Assembly (NCBI GenBank): GCA_913776195.1 | Contig: CAJYMH010000026.1 | Span: 1-36,196, forward strand | Reading direction: 5' to 3' | DNA from: an uncultured Caulobacter sp. | GTDB taxonomy: Bacteria; Pseudomonadota; Alphaproteobacteria; Caulobacterales; Caulobacteraceae | Length of the DNA stretch: 36,196 nt | Part shown: in pieces, positions 16,196-25,272 of the stretch | Position numbering within the stretch: position 1 is the first letter of the stretch | How the letters are laid out: every line of letters starts with the position of its first letter | The notes under the pieces: model-generated | What the model saw: the letters and a program-made list of their open reading frames with translations, nothing else | Database searches by the model: none | Told to the model about the DNA's origin: nothing | Program-made: the position numbers and the translations under genes

Positions 16196-17196
16196 GCCGC
16201 GCTCCGTCGGGCGGCGATCTGGTCAGCCAGATGGATGGCCTGGATCAGGCTGTCGGCTCGCGCCACGCCACGCCCGGCGATGTCGAAGGCCGTGCCATGG
16301 TCGGGCGAGGTGCGCACGATGGGAAGGCCGAGGGTGACGTTCACCCCGCCCCAGAAATCCAGCATCTTTACCGGGATCAAGGCTTGGTCGTGGTACATGC
16401 AGATCACGGCGTCGTAACGCTGGCGTGCCTCGGCGTGGAACAGGGTGTCGGCGGGAGAGGGGCCTTGGGCGTCGATCCCCTGGTCTCGCAGAGCCCTTAC
16501 GGCGGGAGCGATGACATCAATCTCCTCGCGCCCGATGCCGCCATCCTCACCAGCGTGCGGGTTCAGGCCGGCCACCGCCAGGCGAGGCCTCTCAATCCCG
16601 AAGTCATTCTTCAGAGCCTGGGCCGTGACGCGCGCCACATCAACGATGCGTTCGACATCGAGGGCGGCGGGCACGGCGGCGATCGGCATATGGATAGTCA
16701 CCAGGCTCACCCGCAGGTCACCCGCCATAAGCATCATGACCGGGCCGCGCGGCCCGTTGAGCGGCGCGCCAGCGGTTAGTTCGGCCAGAAACTCGGTATG
16801 GCCGGGAAACTTAAAACCGGCCTCATAGAGCGGCGCCTTGGCGATTGGCGATGTAACCAACCCGCCGACCTGGCCGGACAATGCTAGGCCTACGCCCGTC
16901 TCGATCCAGCGAATGATCGCCGCGGCATGGGCGCTATTGGGCCGGCCAGCGACCACCGGGGACTGCAGGGGAAGGTCCAGGACAGGGATGGCCTCGCCAA
17001 ACACGCCGGCGGCTTGCCCAGGTCCGGTGACGACGCGGACGGGCGGCGAGCCTGAGACCGCTCGCAGCGATTGGGCGTCGCCGACCACCATGAAGGCGGG
17101 GCCGTCGTTCTTGAGCTTCGCCCAAGCCTTGGCGACGATCTCGGGGCCTACGCCGGCGGGATCGCCAAGGGAGAGCGCGAGAGGCTTGGTCGTCAA
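16192..17196 (-). CDS. pdxA: 4-hydroxythreonine-4-phosphate dehydrogenase
   Basis: PdxA oxidises 4-phosphohydroxy-L-threonine in the DXP-dependent vitamin B6 pathway, using NAD and a divalent metal. The start is LSLGDPAGVGPEI (8-20). Metal ligands include H133 in FPGHTEFLAEL, a His in LNPHAGEDGG and a His in MYHDQALIPVK. The substrate motif TSPDHGTAFDIAG is near the C-terminus. Length 334 is standard. The start codon is TTG at 17196-17194, inside the surA stop (TTGA overlap); no nearby ATG would fit the conserved N-terminus. A weak start in an overlap suggests translation mainly by coupling to surA. Confidence 0.97.
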   Translation of the reverse strand: MTTKPLALSLGDPAGVGPEIVAKAWAKLKNDGPAFMVVGDAQSLRAVSGSPPVRVVTGPGQAAGVFGEAIPVLDLPLQSPVVAGRPNSAHAAAIIRWIETGVGLALSGQVGGLVTSPIAKAPLYEAGFKFPGHTEFLAELTAGAPLNGPRGPVMMLMAGDLRVSLVTIHMPIAAVPAALDVERIVDVARVTAQALKNDFGIERPRLAVAGLNPHAGEDGGIGREEIDVIAPAVRALRDQGIDAQGPSPADTLFHAEARQRYDAVICMYHDQALIPVKMLDFWGGVNVTLGLPIVRTSPDHGTAFDIAGRGVARADSLIQAIHLADQIAARRSAA

Positions 17197-18527
17197 CGGG
17201 TCTCGATCGTCGCCGAGTTGCGCAGGTCGCGAAGGGCGCGCTTGGAGATCAGGCCCAATTGCTGGCCGCGCAGGCGGTTTTCGATCTGGTCATGCGACGG
17301 GGCGTTCTGGCCGCCCTGCTTCTTGCCGCAGACCGCCACGATGTGGAGCCCGGCGTCCGTGCGTATAGGCGCCGACAGCTGACCGACCTGAAGCGTGCGG
17401 GCCGCCTCCTGGAAGGCGGGCGCCAGATCCTTGATCTCGGCTTCGCCCAGGTCGCCGGCGATGACGCCGCTCATCTGGGCGGCGGCCGGTTCGAGGGCGG
17501 CGCAGCTGTTCACCTGACTACGCAGCTCGGTGAGCTTGGCGTTCGCGGCTGCGACCTCCGACTCCGGCGCGTCGGCCGGCAGGGTTACGGCGGCCTGCTT
17601 GAGGTCGACCATCAGCGAGTCGGCGCCCGAGCGCTTGTTGCGCAGGAAGATGATGTAGACGCCGTCCTTAACCGGGATCGGGGCGGACAGCTGGCCGGGC
17701 CGCAGCGTAGCCAGTGCGGCGTCGACCTCCGGCGGCATTTCGCCGGCGGAGACCCAGCCGGCGTCGCCGCCGTTAGCGGCGGTTGCGGCGGCGGAGAACT
17801 GACGGGCGACGGCGGGGAAAGGCGCACCCTGCTGTATCTGGGCGATCAGCTGAGCGGCGCCGTTCATGGCGACGTCCATGCCGCCCACGCGGGAGGCTTC
17901 GAGGAAGACCTCGCCGACCTGATATTGCGGCTTGCTGGTGGCTTCGGCCAGGCGCTGCTGGAAAGCGCTGATCTGATCTTCGCCGATGCGCAGGCGGGAG
18001 CCGTAACGGCCGGAGATATAGTTCTGCCAGCTCTGCTCGGCGCGAAGTTGTTCGCGGAATGTCTGAGCCCCGACACCTTGCGCGGCCAGGGAGGACAGCA
18101 GTTGTTCAGCTGAGATGTTGTTGCCGCGCGCGACGTCGGCGATCTCCTGATCGACCTCCTTGTCCGTGGCGATGATCTCGGTCTTGTTCTGCTTCTCGAT
18201 CCGGCGGAGCTCCTGGATCTGCAGGCGTTCCTCGACCAGCGAGCGCATGGCCTCGGCCTGCAGCTGCGGCAGGGTCTCCTGGGTCGGCTGAACGCCCGAG
18301 GTCACCATCAGCAGGCGCATACGCTGCATCAGGTCATAGGTGGAGATCAGGTCGTCATTGACGACGGCGGCGATGCTTTCGGCCAGGGGCTGCGGCGCCG
18401 GGGGCGCCGCGGCAGGGGCGGGGGCCGTCTCGGCCGCCTGTTCCTGGGCGGAAGCCGCCGCGACGTTCAAGGCGAGCACAGAAGCCGCCATCAACGCCAC
18501 GCTCGTCACACTACGCGCCAACCGCAT
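17193..18527 (-). CDS. surA: Periplasmic chaperone and peptidyl-prolyl isomerase SurA
   Basis: SurA escorts unfolded outer membrane proteins, including LptD, across the periplasm. It has a signal peptide (MRLARSVTSVALMAASVLALNVAAASAQ) and then an Ala/Pro linker. The SurA N-terminal chaperone domain follows (about 50-200, starting IAAVVNDDLISTYDLMQRM). A first PpiC-type domain (about 205-305) carries GGDAGWVSAGEMPPEV and FLRNKRSG. A second, more diverged, isomerase-like region (about 335-415) carries LQVGQLSAPIRTDAGLHIVAV. At 444 residues it is near the family norm. It lies between lptD and pdxA, the classical order, and overlaps pdxA by 4 nt. The ATG at 18527 is 51 nt after the lptD stop. Confidence 0.95.
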   Translation of the reverse strand: MRLARSVTSVALMAASVLALNVAAASAQEQAAETAPAPAAAPPAPQPLAESIAAVVNDDLISTYDLMQRMRLLMVTSGVQPTQETLPQLQAEAMRSLVEERLQIQELRRIEKQNKTEIIATDKEVDQEIADVARGNNISAEQLLSSLAAQGVGAQTFREQLRAEQSWQNYISGRYGSRLRIGEDQISAFQQRLAEATSKPQYQVGEVFLEASRVGGMDVAMNGAAQLIAQIQQGAPFPAVARQFSAAATAANGGDAGWVSAGEMPPEVDAALATLRPGQLSAPIPVKDGVYIIFLRNKRSGADSLMVDLKQAAVTLPADAPESEVAAANAKLTELRSQVNSCAALEPAAAQMSGVIAGDLGEAEIKDLAPAFQEAARTLQVGQLSAPIRTDAGLHIVAVCGKKQGGQNAPSHDQIENRLRGQQLGLISKRALRDLRNSATIETR

Positions 18528-18578
18528 GGATGTTGTCGTTCCTCTCGTTGGGGCGCGCGCCCGGAATACTGGAAGTGG

Positions 18579-20870
18579 CTAGTAGCCTGTATCGCCCAAT
18601 GTGGCGAGCGTTAGGCGAAGCTGCACGGAGTCGTTGGGGCGAAATTTCACACCCTCCGGCGTGTTCACGTATTGATTCTCGCGCTGATAGATCACGTCGA
18701 TACGCAGGCAGTCGTCTCGCCACACTAGACCGATGTCCCGGCGACGCCATTCACCGTTCTCCACATCGCGGGAGCCGACGAACGAAACGCCCCATTTTTT
18801 GGTGACGAAGAACTCGCTGTAGAGGTCGAAGTTCTCCTGCTCCAGGCCGTTGATGTCCAGGGCGTCGCGCAGGTATCGCACCACGGTGTAGCCGCGCTTA
18901 TGGCTCACATCGGCGCCGGCTTCGAGGCGGCGGACCGCCAGGGTGTCGTTGTCCAGGCGTGAGCGGGCGAACAGGTTGACGCCGGCGATCGGCTTGGCGC
19001 TGGCGGAGACCACCCAGTCCGAAGCTTTGTGCTGCAGGCCGGTGCGCGGCGGGAACAGATTGTCGCGCTCGGTGCGGAAGCTGCGGCCGACCAGCAGGGT
19101 CGCTTCGCGGCCGTCATCCATCGAGATGCGCGCGCGACCGCCGGCGTTCAGTCGCTGGCCGCCTTCATAGAGATCGAAACCAGGCGACTTGTTCGCGCGG
19201 AACAGATTGTTCTCGTCGAACTCGAAGGCGAGGCTGTCTTCGTTAGGGATACGCGGATCTAGGTCGCTATCCGGCGAGATCGCGACCTGCGCCACGGGCT
19301 CAAGAACGATGGAGCCGCCTTCCAAACGCTTGAAGAAGGGCCAGCTGATGTCAGCGCCCACGACGCCGAGGCCGCGGGTGACGGTGTCCGAGCCGGACAC
19401 GCCCGGTAGATCCGAGACGTTGTAGGTGTCGAACCGGGTCTGCACGAAGGGCGACACGCGGATGCCGCTGGTCAGGGTGAAGTCGCGACGCCAGGTGGCC
19501 TCGCCCGTGGCGCGGCGGCTATCGACGCCAGCGGGACGAGGATTGTCCGGCGTTGGCGCGATGGTGGTGATGGGCGCCTGATCTCGGTTGAGAGCGACGC
19601 CGCTGGCGCGGACCCGCAGGCGGCCCCCTAGAACAGCACCCTCCGGCTCCCAACGGCCCTCGACCAGGGGAGCGACGGTCGGGAAGGTGCGGTTGTTGTC
19701 GTCCAGACGCAGCCCCTGGACGCTGACGGCGGCGATCGACAGATAGGAGCGCGAAGCTTGGCGGGTCGCATAGATCTGCGACATCAGGCGGCGGTCATCC
19801 GGCGTGAACAGGGCGCGCTGTTCATAGACGCTGTCGACACTGTAGTTGTCGAACAGGAAGTCGTCCGAGGTCCGCTCGGCGGCGAAGCCCCAATCCCACT
19901 TGTCGTCGATCTCGAACTTGCCCTTGGCCAGCAGGTAGCTGCGATGGGTCCGTTCGCCGAAGCGCTCGCCGTTGCCGTCGATGTCGCGTTCGTAGGTGTA
20001 GCCGGCGCGGGCTTCCAGATAGCCGGAATAGAAGCGCTTGCGGTAGGTGAGGTTCAGGAACGGGTTCACGTCCGCATTGAATTGCGGGCTGAGGACCACT
20101 TCCGACGAGGGCGACAGCACCTGCAGGTAAGGCTGCTCGTAGGAGAAGCCGCGGCGGCGCGTCACTTCGATCTTGGGCGGCAGGAAGCCTGAACGGCGGC
20201 CAGCCTGCGGATCGGCGTGCCAGAAGACCGGCATGTAGGCGACGGGTACGCCCCACATCTCGATGACGGCGTTCTGGTAGTAGACAAGCTGCTTGGTCTT
20301 GTCCTGAACGACCTTGTCGGCCTTGATCTGCCAGGTCGGCTTGCCGTCGCCGCCTTCATCGGCGCAGACGGGGCAAGGCGTATAGACGGCCCGGGATAGC
20401 TCGTTGACGTTCTCGTTGCGGCGGATGGCGGAGTCGGCCGCGATCTTGATATTGGGCTCGGACCGCATGGAGAAGCCGCGCGCGAAGCCCGCCGACATGT
20501 CCTCGTCTAGAGTCAGCTCGTCGGCGAACTGGGTGGAGCCGTCGGCGTTGACCAAGACAATGTCGCCCTTGGCGGTGACGATCTTGGTGCCTTGGTTATA
20601 GACCACCTCCTGGGCGCGCAGGGTGCGACCGTTGCGGCGGGCCTCGACCTGGCCGCGCGCGGTGATGGTGTCGTTCTTCTCATCCCGGATGACCACGTCG
20701 GCCTCCAGGTAGAAGCCGTCTTCGCCAAGGCCGTCGGTCTCAGGCGTGGCGGCCGGCGCCGGCGGCGGTAGGGGCGTAAGCGCAAGCGTCTGCGCACTGG
20801 CGGTTCCGCCGGCGATCAGAAGCGCGAACGCTGCGGCGCCGCCAAGCAGCGCCTTCTGGCTTGAACTCAT
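18579..20870 (-). CDS. lptD: LPS assembly outer membrane protein LptD
   Basis: LptD forms the outer membrane barrel that inserts LPS into the outer leaflet with LptE. I start at the ATG at 20870, which gives a clean signal peptide (MSSSQKALLGGAAAFALLIAGGTASAQ) and has GGAGG ten bases upstream. A longer reading from 21086 would add 72 Arg/Pro-rich residues overlapping lptG and is rejected. The periplasmic OstA/LptA-like domain spans about 50-160. The barrel then runs to a C-terminal aromatic residue (GDTGY), 763 residues in all. Cysteines are few: C166 and C169 in TPCPVC and one near 721 in RDDCLRID, so the disulfide pattern must differ from the four-cysteine E. coli protein. It lies 49 nt after lptG. 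Confidence 0.95.
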   Translation of the reverse strand: MSSSQKALLGGAAAFALLIAGGTASAQTLALTPLPPPAPAATPETDGLGEDGFYLEADVVIRDEKNDTITARGQVEARRNGRTLRAQEVVYNQGTKIVTAKGDIVLVNADGSTQFADELTLDEDMSAGFARGFSMRSEPNIKIAADSAIRRNENVNELSRAVYTPCPVCADEGGDGKPTWQIKADKVVQDKTKQLVYYQNAVIEMWGVPVAYMPVFWHADPQAGRRSGFLPPKIEVTRRRGFSYEQPYLQVLSPSSEVVLSPQFNADVNPFLNLTYRKRFYSGYLEARAGYTYERDIDGNGERFGERTHRSYLLAKGKFEIDDKWDWGFAAERTSDDFLFDNYSVDSVYEQRALFTPDDRRLMSQIYATRQASRSYLSIAAVSVQGLRLDDNNRTFPTVAPLVEGRWEPEGAVLGGRLRVRASGVALNRDQAPITTIAPTPDNPRPAGVDSRRATGEATWRRDFTLTSGIRVSPFVQTRFDTYNVSDLPGVSGSDTVTRGLGVVGADISWPFFKRLEGGSIVLEPVAQVAISPDSDLDPRIPNEDSLAFEFDENNLFRANKSPGFDLYEGGQRLNAGGRARISMDDGREATLLVGRSFRTERDNLFPPRTGLQHKASDWVVSASAKPIAGVNLFARSRLDNDTLAVRRLEAGADVSHKRGYTVVRYLRDALDINGLEQENFDLYSEFFVTKKWGVSFVGSRDVENGEWRRRDIGLVWRDDCLRIDVIYQRENQYVNTPEGVKFRPNDSVQLRLTLATLGDTGY

Positions 20871-20919
20871 ACGGACCCATCCTCCACGGGCGGACTCTTG
20901 GTGCAACGGGGCCACGAAC

Positions 20920-22023
20920 TCAACCGTCCTCGGTATAAGAAAGCAGGATGACGCCCGCCAGAAGCGCCAGGGCCGGGGGCGTCCAGGCCGCCGCGAAGGG
21001 GGGGATGATTCCCGCCCGCCCCATCGCGCCGCACACTTCGTTGAAGAAGAAGAAGGCGAAACCAAGGGCGACCCCTGATCCGGCAAGACCCGCGAGCCCG
21101 CCCAGACGCATCAGGCGCAGGGAGAAGGCCGCCGCCAGCACGGACATCGCCGCGAACAGAAGCGGCGTCGCCAGCAACTGGTGAAGGCGCAGCTCATAGG
21201 GGGTAGTGGAGAAGCCGGCGCGCCGGGTCTCCAGGATTGTCTGCGGCAGACGCCAAAAGGCCACGGCCTGCGGCGTGCCAAAGCGCAGCGCCGCCTGGGC
21301 CGGATCGAGCGACGACGGAATAGTCAGGCTTTCCGAACGGATGGAGCCGGCGCCGGGCGTCGCTTCACGCACGCCGTTCAGCTGCCAATAGCCGGGCATC
21401 AGCTGGGCGCGTTCGGCCTCGACCCGACGGGTGAAGCGCATCACGCCCTCGCGGTCGCGGCTGTAGATGAACAGCGACACGCCACGGAGGGTCATGGCGC
21501 CGTCCTCACGCCCACGGGATCTGGCGCGGATGACGACCTGGGTGTCGGCGTCACCTTGGCGTAGCCAGTTCGGCTTGGGCGCGGTGTTCAGGTAGTTGTC
21601 CATCAGCTGCGAGCGGATGTCCTCGAACTTGCCGGCCAGCAGGGCCGCGCCGGGGTTCAGGGTTGTCACCGTCAGCACGCCGATCACGAAGGCCGCCGCC
21701 GCCGCCGGCAGGATGAATCGCCAGGCCGAGACGCCCGCCGCACGCATGGCGACAAGCTCGCTGCGCCGGTTCAGGCCGACAAACGCCCCCAGAGTGCCGA
21801 ACAGAAAGACGAATGGGGTCAGCAGGAGGATCGTGGCCGGCGCCCGCAGCAGGGTCAGGCCGATCATCTGCAGAAAGCTGACGTCCGTGCGGGTGCCCAC
21901 TTCGCGCGAGACATCGACGAAGTCGATCAGCAGCACCACGGCCGCGAAGATCGCCGTCGCGACGCCCAGCGCCTTCAGCGTCCGGACAAGGACGTAGCGC
22001 TCGATCCGACCGGTCAGAATCAT
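20920..22023 (-). CDS. lptG: LPS export permease LptG
   Basis: LptG pairs with LptF as the membrane part of the LptB2FG transporter, which pulls LPS from the inner membrane to the LptC-A-D bridge. The YjgP/YjgQ pattern is clear. N-terminal helices lie at about 12-34, 55-80 and 98-122, with the conserved LNRRSELVAMRAAGVS coupling segment (84-99). A periplasmic beta-jellyroll spans about 130-270, and three helices lie at about 275-360. At 367 residues it is normal. It begins in the lptF stop (ATGA overlap) and is second in the pair, as in E. coli; the assignment of F and G rests on order and similarity. lptD follows. Confidence 0.94.
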   Translation of the reverse strand: MILTGRIERYVLVRTLKALGVATAIFAAVVLLIDFVDVSREVGTRTDVSFLQMIGLTLLRAPATILLLTPFVFLFGTLGAFVGLNRRSELVAMRAAGVSAWRFILPAAAAAFVIGVLTVTTLNPGAALLAGKFEDIRSQLMDNYLNTAPKPNWLRQGDADTQVVIRARSRGREDGAMTLRGVSLFIYSRDREGVMRFTRRVEAERAQLMPGYWQLNGVREATPGAGSIRSESLTIPSSLDPAQAALRFGTPQAVAFWRLPQTILETRRAGFSTTPYELRLHQLLATPLLFAAMSVLAAAFSLRLMRLGGLAGLAGSGVALGFAFFFFNEVCGAMGRAGIIPPFAAAWTPPALALLAGVILLSYTEDG

Positions 22024-23165
22024 GTGGACGCCTCGCCGAACAGGTCGCGGGCGCCCCGATGGTGCTCGATGGAGATGAAACGCCGGACGCGCTGGCGGAA
22101 CAGCTGGCTGAACGCCCAGGCGATCATGACCAAGGGGATCAGGTACTGCACGATGTTCAGCAGCGGCTCGTCGGCGCAGGCGGCCTGAGCCGCGAAGCCG
22201 ACGATGCGGCCCAGGGAGGCGGCGGCGGCCACCGCGGCGATCCGCTTGCCATAACCCGCGCGGTTGAACGAGCCAGCGATGACGGCGGCCAGGGCCATCA
22301 GCATGAAGGCGATGTTGTAGAGCGGCGAGGACAGGCGGAAATGACCCTCGGCCAGCATCTTGTCGCGATTACGCTGCTCCCAGCCCTGGGTCAGGTCGGG
22401 GAAGAACAGCTCATGCAGGTAGCGGTCAGAGATCTTGTAGTGGACCAGGCTGTCGCGATCGAGGAAGCCGCGCAGGTCGAAGGTGTACTCATCGAAGGAC
22501 AGGTAGTTCAGCACGCCGTCCGGCGAAAACTCCTGGTTCGACCCCTGGCGCATGATCAGGATCGGGGTCTGATCCAGTTTGCCCAGACGCCCTTCGCGGG
22601 CGGTGTAGGTGACCGAGCCGCCGTTGTCTTTCTGCTGATGGACGAACAGGTCGTGGATCAGGCCGTCTCGATCAACCTGCCGGGCATAGACGGTCAGGCC
22701 TGGGGAAGGTTCTGAGAACTCGCCCTCTCGCACCAGGGTGGTGACGAGGTCGCCCTGCACGGAGAACAGGATTTCGCGCATGGTGCGCTGGGCCCAGGGC
22801 TGCACCCACAGGTTCAGGACCAGAGCAAGGATCGCCGCGAAGACCGCGATGCGAATCGCCGGTGAAATCACCCGCCACCGACTCACGCCGCCGGCGAAAC
22901 AGACGACGATCTCCTGTTCGGTATGCAGGCGGTTGAGCGAGACCAGCGCGCCCACGAACACCGCCACCGGCAGGATCAGGTTGAACAGCTGGGGCAGGGC
23001 GAGGGCGGTGAGGCCAGCGAACAGAAGCGCCGTCTGGCCTTGCTCCACAATGATATCGAGGCCGCGCAAGCTCTGGCTCAGCACGGCGACGCCCGTGAGC
23101 GCCGTGGCCGCCAGGACCAACGGGCCCAGCAACTGACGGAAGAGATAGCGCTCGATTAGACGCAT
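22020..23165 (-). CDS. lptF: LPS export permease LptF
   Basis: LptF is the partner of LptG in the LPS-extracting ABC transporter. I start at the ATG at 23165, which gives the normal MRLIERYLFRQLLGPLVLAA. A longer open frame reaching 23885 runs through the antisense of pepA and is not real. Length is 381. Helices lie near 15-35, 60-85 and 100-122, with LNRLHTEQEIVVCFAGGVSRWR as the coupling region. A periplasmic domain and a final helix group follow, with LIPLVMIAWAFSQLF near the end. It is the first gene of a six-gene run to rsmA. A promoter lies 50-75 nt upstream, divergent from pepA. No clear ribosome binding site is seen. Confidence 0.94.
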   Translation of the reverse strand: MRLIERYLFRQLLGPLVLAATALTGVAVLSQSLRGLDIIVEQGQTALLFAGLTALALPQLFNLILPVAVFVGALVSLNRLHTEQEIVVCFAGGVSRWRVISPAIRIAVFAAILALVLNLWVQPWAQRTMREILFSVQGDLVTTLVREGEFSEPSPGLTVYARQVDRDGLIHDLFVHQQKDNGGSVTYTAREGRLGKLDQTPILIMRQGSNQEFSPDGVLNYLSFDEYTFDLRGFLDRDSLVHYKISDRYLHELFFPDLTQGWEQRNRDKMLAEGHFRLSSPLYNIAFMLMALAAVIAGSFNRAGYGKRIAAVAAAASLGRIVGFAAQAACADEPLLNIVQYLIPLVMIAWAFSQLFRQRVRRFISIEHHRGARDLFGEAST

Positions 23166-23213
23166 GTGGGCGGGGCGGCTTTTGCTGTTTCGTCCCGCAA
23201 TGGGAAGGACCGT

Positions 23214-23241
23214 TCTATACGCCGCCACGGCGATGAGACAA
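23214..23241 (-). promoter_or_regulatory. Likely promoter of the lptF-rsmA unit
   Basis: On the minus strand, TTGTCT (23241-23236) and TATAGA (23219-23214) are 16 nt apart, about 50 nt before the lptF start. It fits a housekeeping promoter and is the best candidate for the six-gene unit. Confidence 0.5.
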
Positions 23242-23318
23242 CCGCGTCGCTTTCCTTGCCTCACGGCTTGGACTATGCCGCCAGACATCCAGTCTTCGTC
23301 TGCGAGCAGGAGTTTTCG

Positions 23319-24791
23319 ATGCGGATCGAGTTTGCGCCCCTCAACACGGCCGTTTCCGGCGCGAGCGTGATCGCCGCCCTGGCTTTTGATGGCGGGACCC
23401 TGTCGCCAGAGGCGCAGACCTTGGATGGCCAGATCAGCGGCGCTCTTGCCCGCGCGGTGGCCGCCGGCCGCTTCACCGGCGGCAAGGGCCAGACCATCGA
23501 ACTGCTCGCCCCCGCTGGCGTGGAGGCCGGCCGCCTGCTTCTGGTCGGCGCGGGATCCGGGCCCCTGGATGCGACCGGCGCCGAGAACGCCGCCGCTCAA
23601 GCCTACAAGGCCGTCAGCACCAGCGGCGCCAAGGAACTGGTGGTCCGTATCGGCGGCGACGGCGAGACCGCCGCCCGGGCCGCGTTTGGCGCGACCCTGG
23701 CCGCCTACCGCTTCGACCGCTATCGCACGACCGAGAAGGCGGAAAAGAAGCCCTCGATCGAGGTCGTGAAGATTGAGACCGCCGACGCGGCCGCCGCCCA
23801 GAAAGCGTTCGAGCCCCTTTCGGCCCTGGCGGACGCGGTGATCTTCAGCCGCGACCTGGTTTCCGAGCCGGCCAACATCCTGCACCCGGAAGAATTCGCC
23901 GCCCGCGTCAAAGGCCTGGAGAAGCTGGGCCTGACGGTCGAGATTCTCGGTGAGGCTGAGATGACCAAGCTGGGCATGGGCAGCTTGCTGGGCGTGGGTC
24001 AGGGCAGCCGCCGCGAAAGCCAGCTGGTCGTGGTCCAGTGGAAGGGCGGCGGCGACGCCCAGCCCGTGGCCTTCGTCGGCAAAGGCGTCTGCTTCGACAC
24101 AGGCGGCATCAGCCTAAAGCCGGCCGACGGCATGGAAGACATGAAGTGGGATATGGGCGGCGCAGCCGCCGTGGCCGGCCTCATGCACGTTCTGGCGGGC
24201 CGCAAGGCCAAGGTGAACGCGGTCGGCATCCTGGGCCTGGTCGAGAACATGCCAGATGGCAACGCGCAGCGTCCGGGCGACGTGGTCACCTCCATGTCGG
24301 GCCAGACCATCGAGGTCATCAATACCGACGCCGAAGGCCGCCTCGTGCTGGCCGACGCGCTCTGGTACTGCCAGGACCGCTTCAAGCCGCAGTTCATGGT
24401 CGATCTGGCGACCCTGACGGGCGCGATCATCATTGCGCTTGGCAACGACTATGCTGGCCTGTTCAGCAACAATGATGAGCTTTCGGCCAACCTGCTGGCC
24501 GCCGGCGAGGCCGAGAACGAGCTGCTGTGGCGCATGCCGCTGCCGGCCGCCTATGAAAAGCAGATCGAAAGCCCGATCGCTGACATGAAGAACGTCGGCG
24601 GTCGCCCGGCTGGCTCGGCCACCGCGGCCCTGTTCCTGCAGAAGTACGTCAACGGCCTGCCGTGGGCGCACCTGGATATCGCCGGCGTGGCCTGGAAGAA
24701 GCCATCGACCAACCCGACCATCCCGGACGGCGGCGTAGGCTTCGGCGTGCGCCTGTTGAACCGCATGGTCGCCGACAAGTACGAAAGCTAA
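23319..24791 (+). CDS. pepA: Leucyl aminopeptidase (M17)
   Basis: A cytosolic, hexameric, two-metal aminopeptidase that removes N-terminal residues and recycles peptides; in some bacteria PepA also binds DNA. The ATG at 23319 has AGGAG six bases upstream and gives 490 residues. The frame open from 23166 is only an extension. The N-terminal macro-like domain covers about 1-165. The catalytic domain holds KGVCFDTGG with K255 and D260, and the M17 signature NTDAEGRLVLADAL from residue 335. Both metal-site clusters are intact. It is divergent from lptF and 22 nt ahead of holC, which together suggest a pepA-holC transcript, a pairing common in proteobacteria. Confidence 0.97.
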   Translation: MRIEFAPLNTAVSGASVIAALAFDGGTLSPEAQTLDGQISGALARAVAAGRFTGGKGQTIELLAPAGVEAGRLLLVGAGSGPLDATGAENAAAQAYKAVSTSGAKELVVRIGGDGETAARAAFGATLAAYRFDRYRTTEKAEKKPSIEVVKIETADAAAAQKAFEPLSALADAVIFSRDLVSEPANILHPEEFAARVKGLEKLGLTVEILGEAEMTKLGMGSLLGVGQGSRRESQLVVVQWKGGGDAQPVAFVGKGVCFDTGGISLKPADGMEDMKWDMGGAAAVAGLMHVLAGRKAKVNAVGILGLVENMPDGNAQRPGDVVTSMSGQTIEVINTDAEGRLVLADALWYCQDRFKPQFMVDLATLTGAIIIALGNDYAGLFSNNDELSANLLAAGEAENELLWRMPLPAAYEKQIESPIADMKNVGGRPAGSATAALFLQKYVNGLPWAHLDIAGVAWKKPSTNPTIPDGGVGFGVRLLNRMVADKYES

Positions 24792-24813
24792 GCTTCCAGG
24801 GAAGGGGAGCTTC

Positions 24814-25272
24814 ATGGCCCAGCCGTGCGAAGTCTGGTTCTACCACCTCGAGCGCAGCACCCTTGATCAGGTGTTGCCCGAGCTGCTGGAAAAGACCCTG
24901 CAGCGCGGCTGGAAGGCCCTGGTCCGCACATCGGACACGGATCGTATCGAGCACCTGGACGGCTGGCTTTGGAGCTGGCGCGAGGACAGTTTCATCGGTC
25001 ACGGGACCGACCGGGAGCCGTTCGCCGACCGGCAGCCGGTGCTGCTAAGCGACAAGCTCGACAACCCGAACGGCGCGGAGGCGTTGTTCCTGCTTGACGG
25101 CGCCGAACCGGGGGACCTTTCCGGCCACGCCCGCTGCATCCTGTTGTTCGACGGTCGCGACGACGCGGCCTTGGCGACAGCGCGAGGGCGGTGGAAAGGG
25201 TTCAAGGAGGCGGGACACCCGGTCTCCTATTGGCGGCAGGGCGCGGAAAGAGGCTGGGAGAAACAGGCGTGA
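24814..25272 (+). CDS. holC: DNA polymerase III chi subunit
   Basis: HolC (chi) links the clamp loader to single-strand binding protein during replication. The 152-residue sequence has the family start EVWFYHLERSTLDQVLPELLEKTL, the middle RIEHLDGWLWSWREDSFIGHG and the later segment RCILLFDGRDDAALATAR. The ATG has GAAGGGGAG upstream. It follows pepA directly, the usual neighbour, and overlaps the next gene by 4 nt. The family is short and diverged, but several conserved blocks agree. Confidence 0.93.
   Translation: MAQPCEVWFYHLERSTLDQVLPELLEKTLQRGWKALVRTSDTDRIEHLDGWLWSWREDSFIGHGTDREPFADRQPVLLSDKLDNPNGAEALFLLDGAEPGDLSGHARCILLFDGRDDAALATARGRWKGFKEAGHPVSYWRQGAERGWEKQA

Noticed and set aside
18551..18562. 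GGGCGCGCGCCC palindrome in the lptD-surA gap
   Set aside because: It has no loop and is simple GC alternation, expected in DNA of this composition.
20871..21086. 72-residue extension of lptD before its signal peptide
   Set aside because: It is Arg/Pro rich, overlaps lptG and would block export; the ATG at 20870 gives a normal signal peptide.
23166..23885. N-terminal extension of lptF by 240 residues
   Set aside because: It is antisense to pepA. The conserved LptF start MRLIERYLF begins at 23165, with a promoter just upstream.
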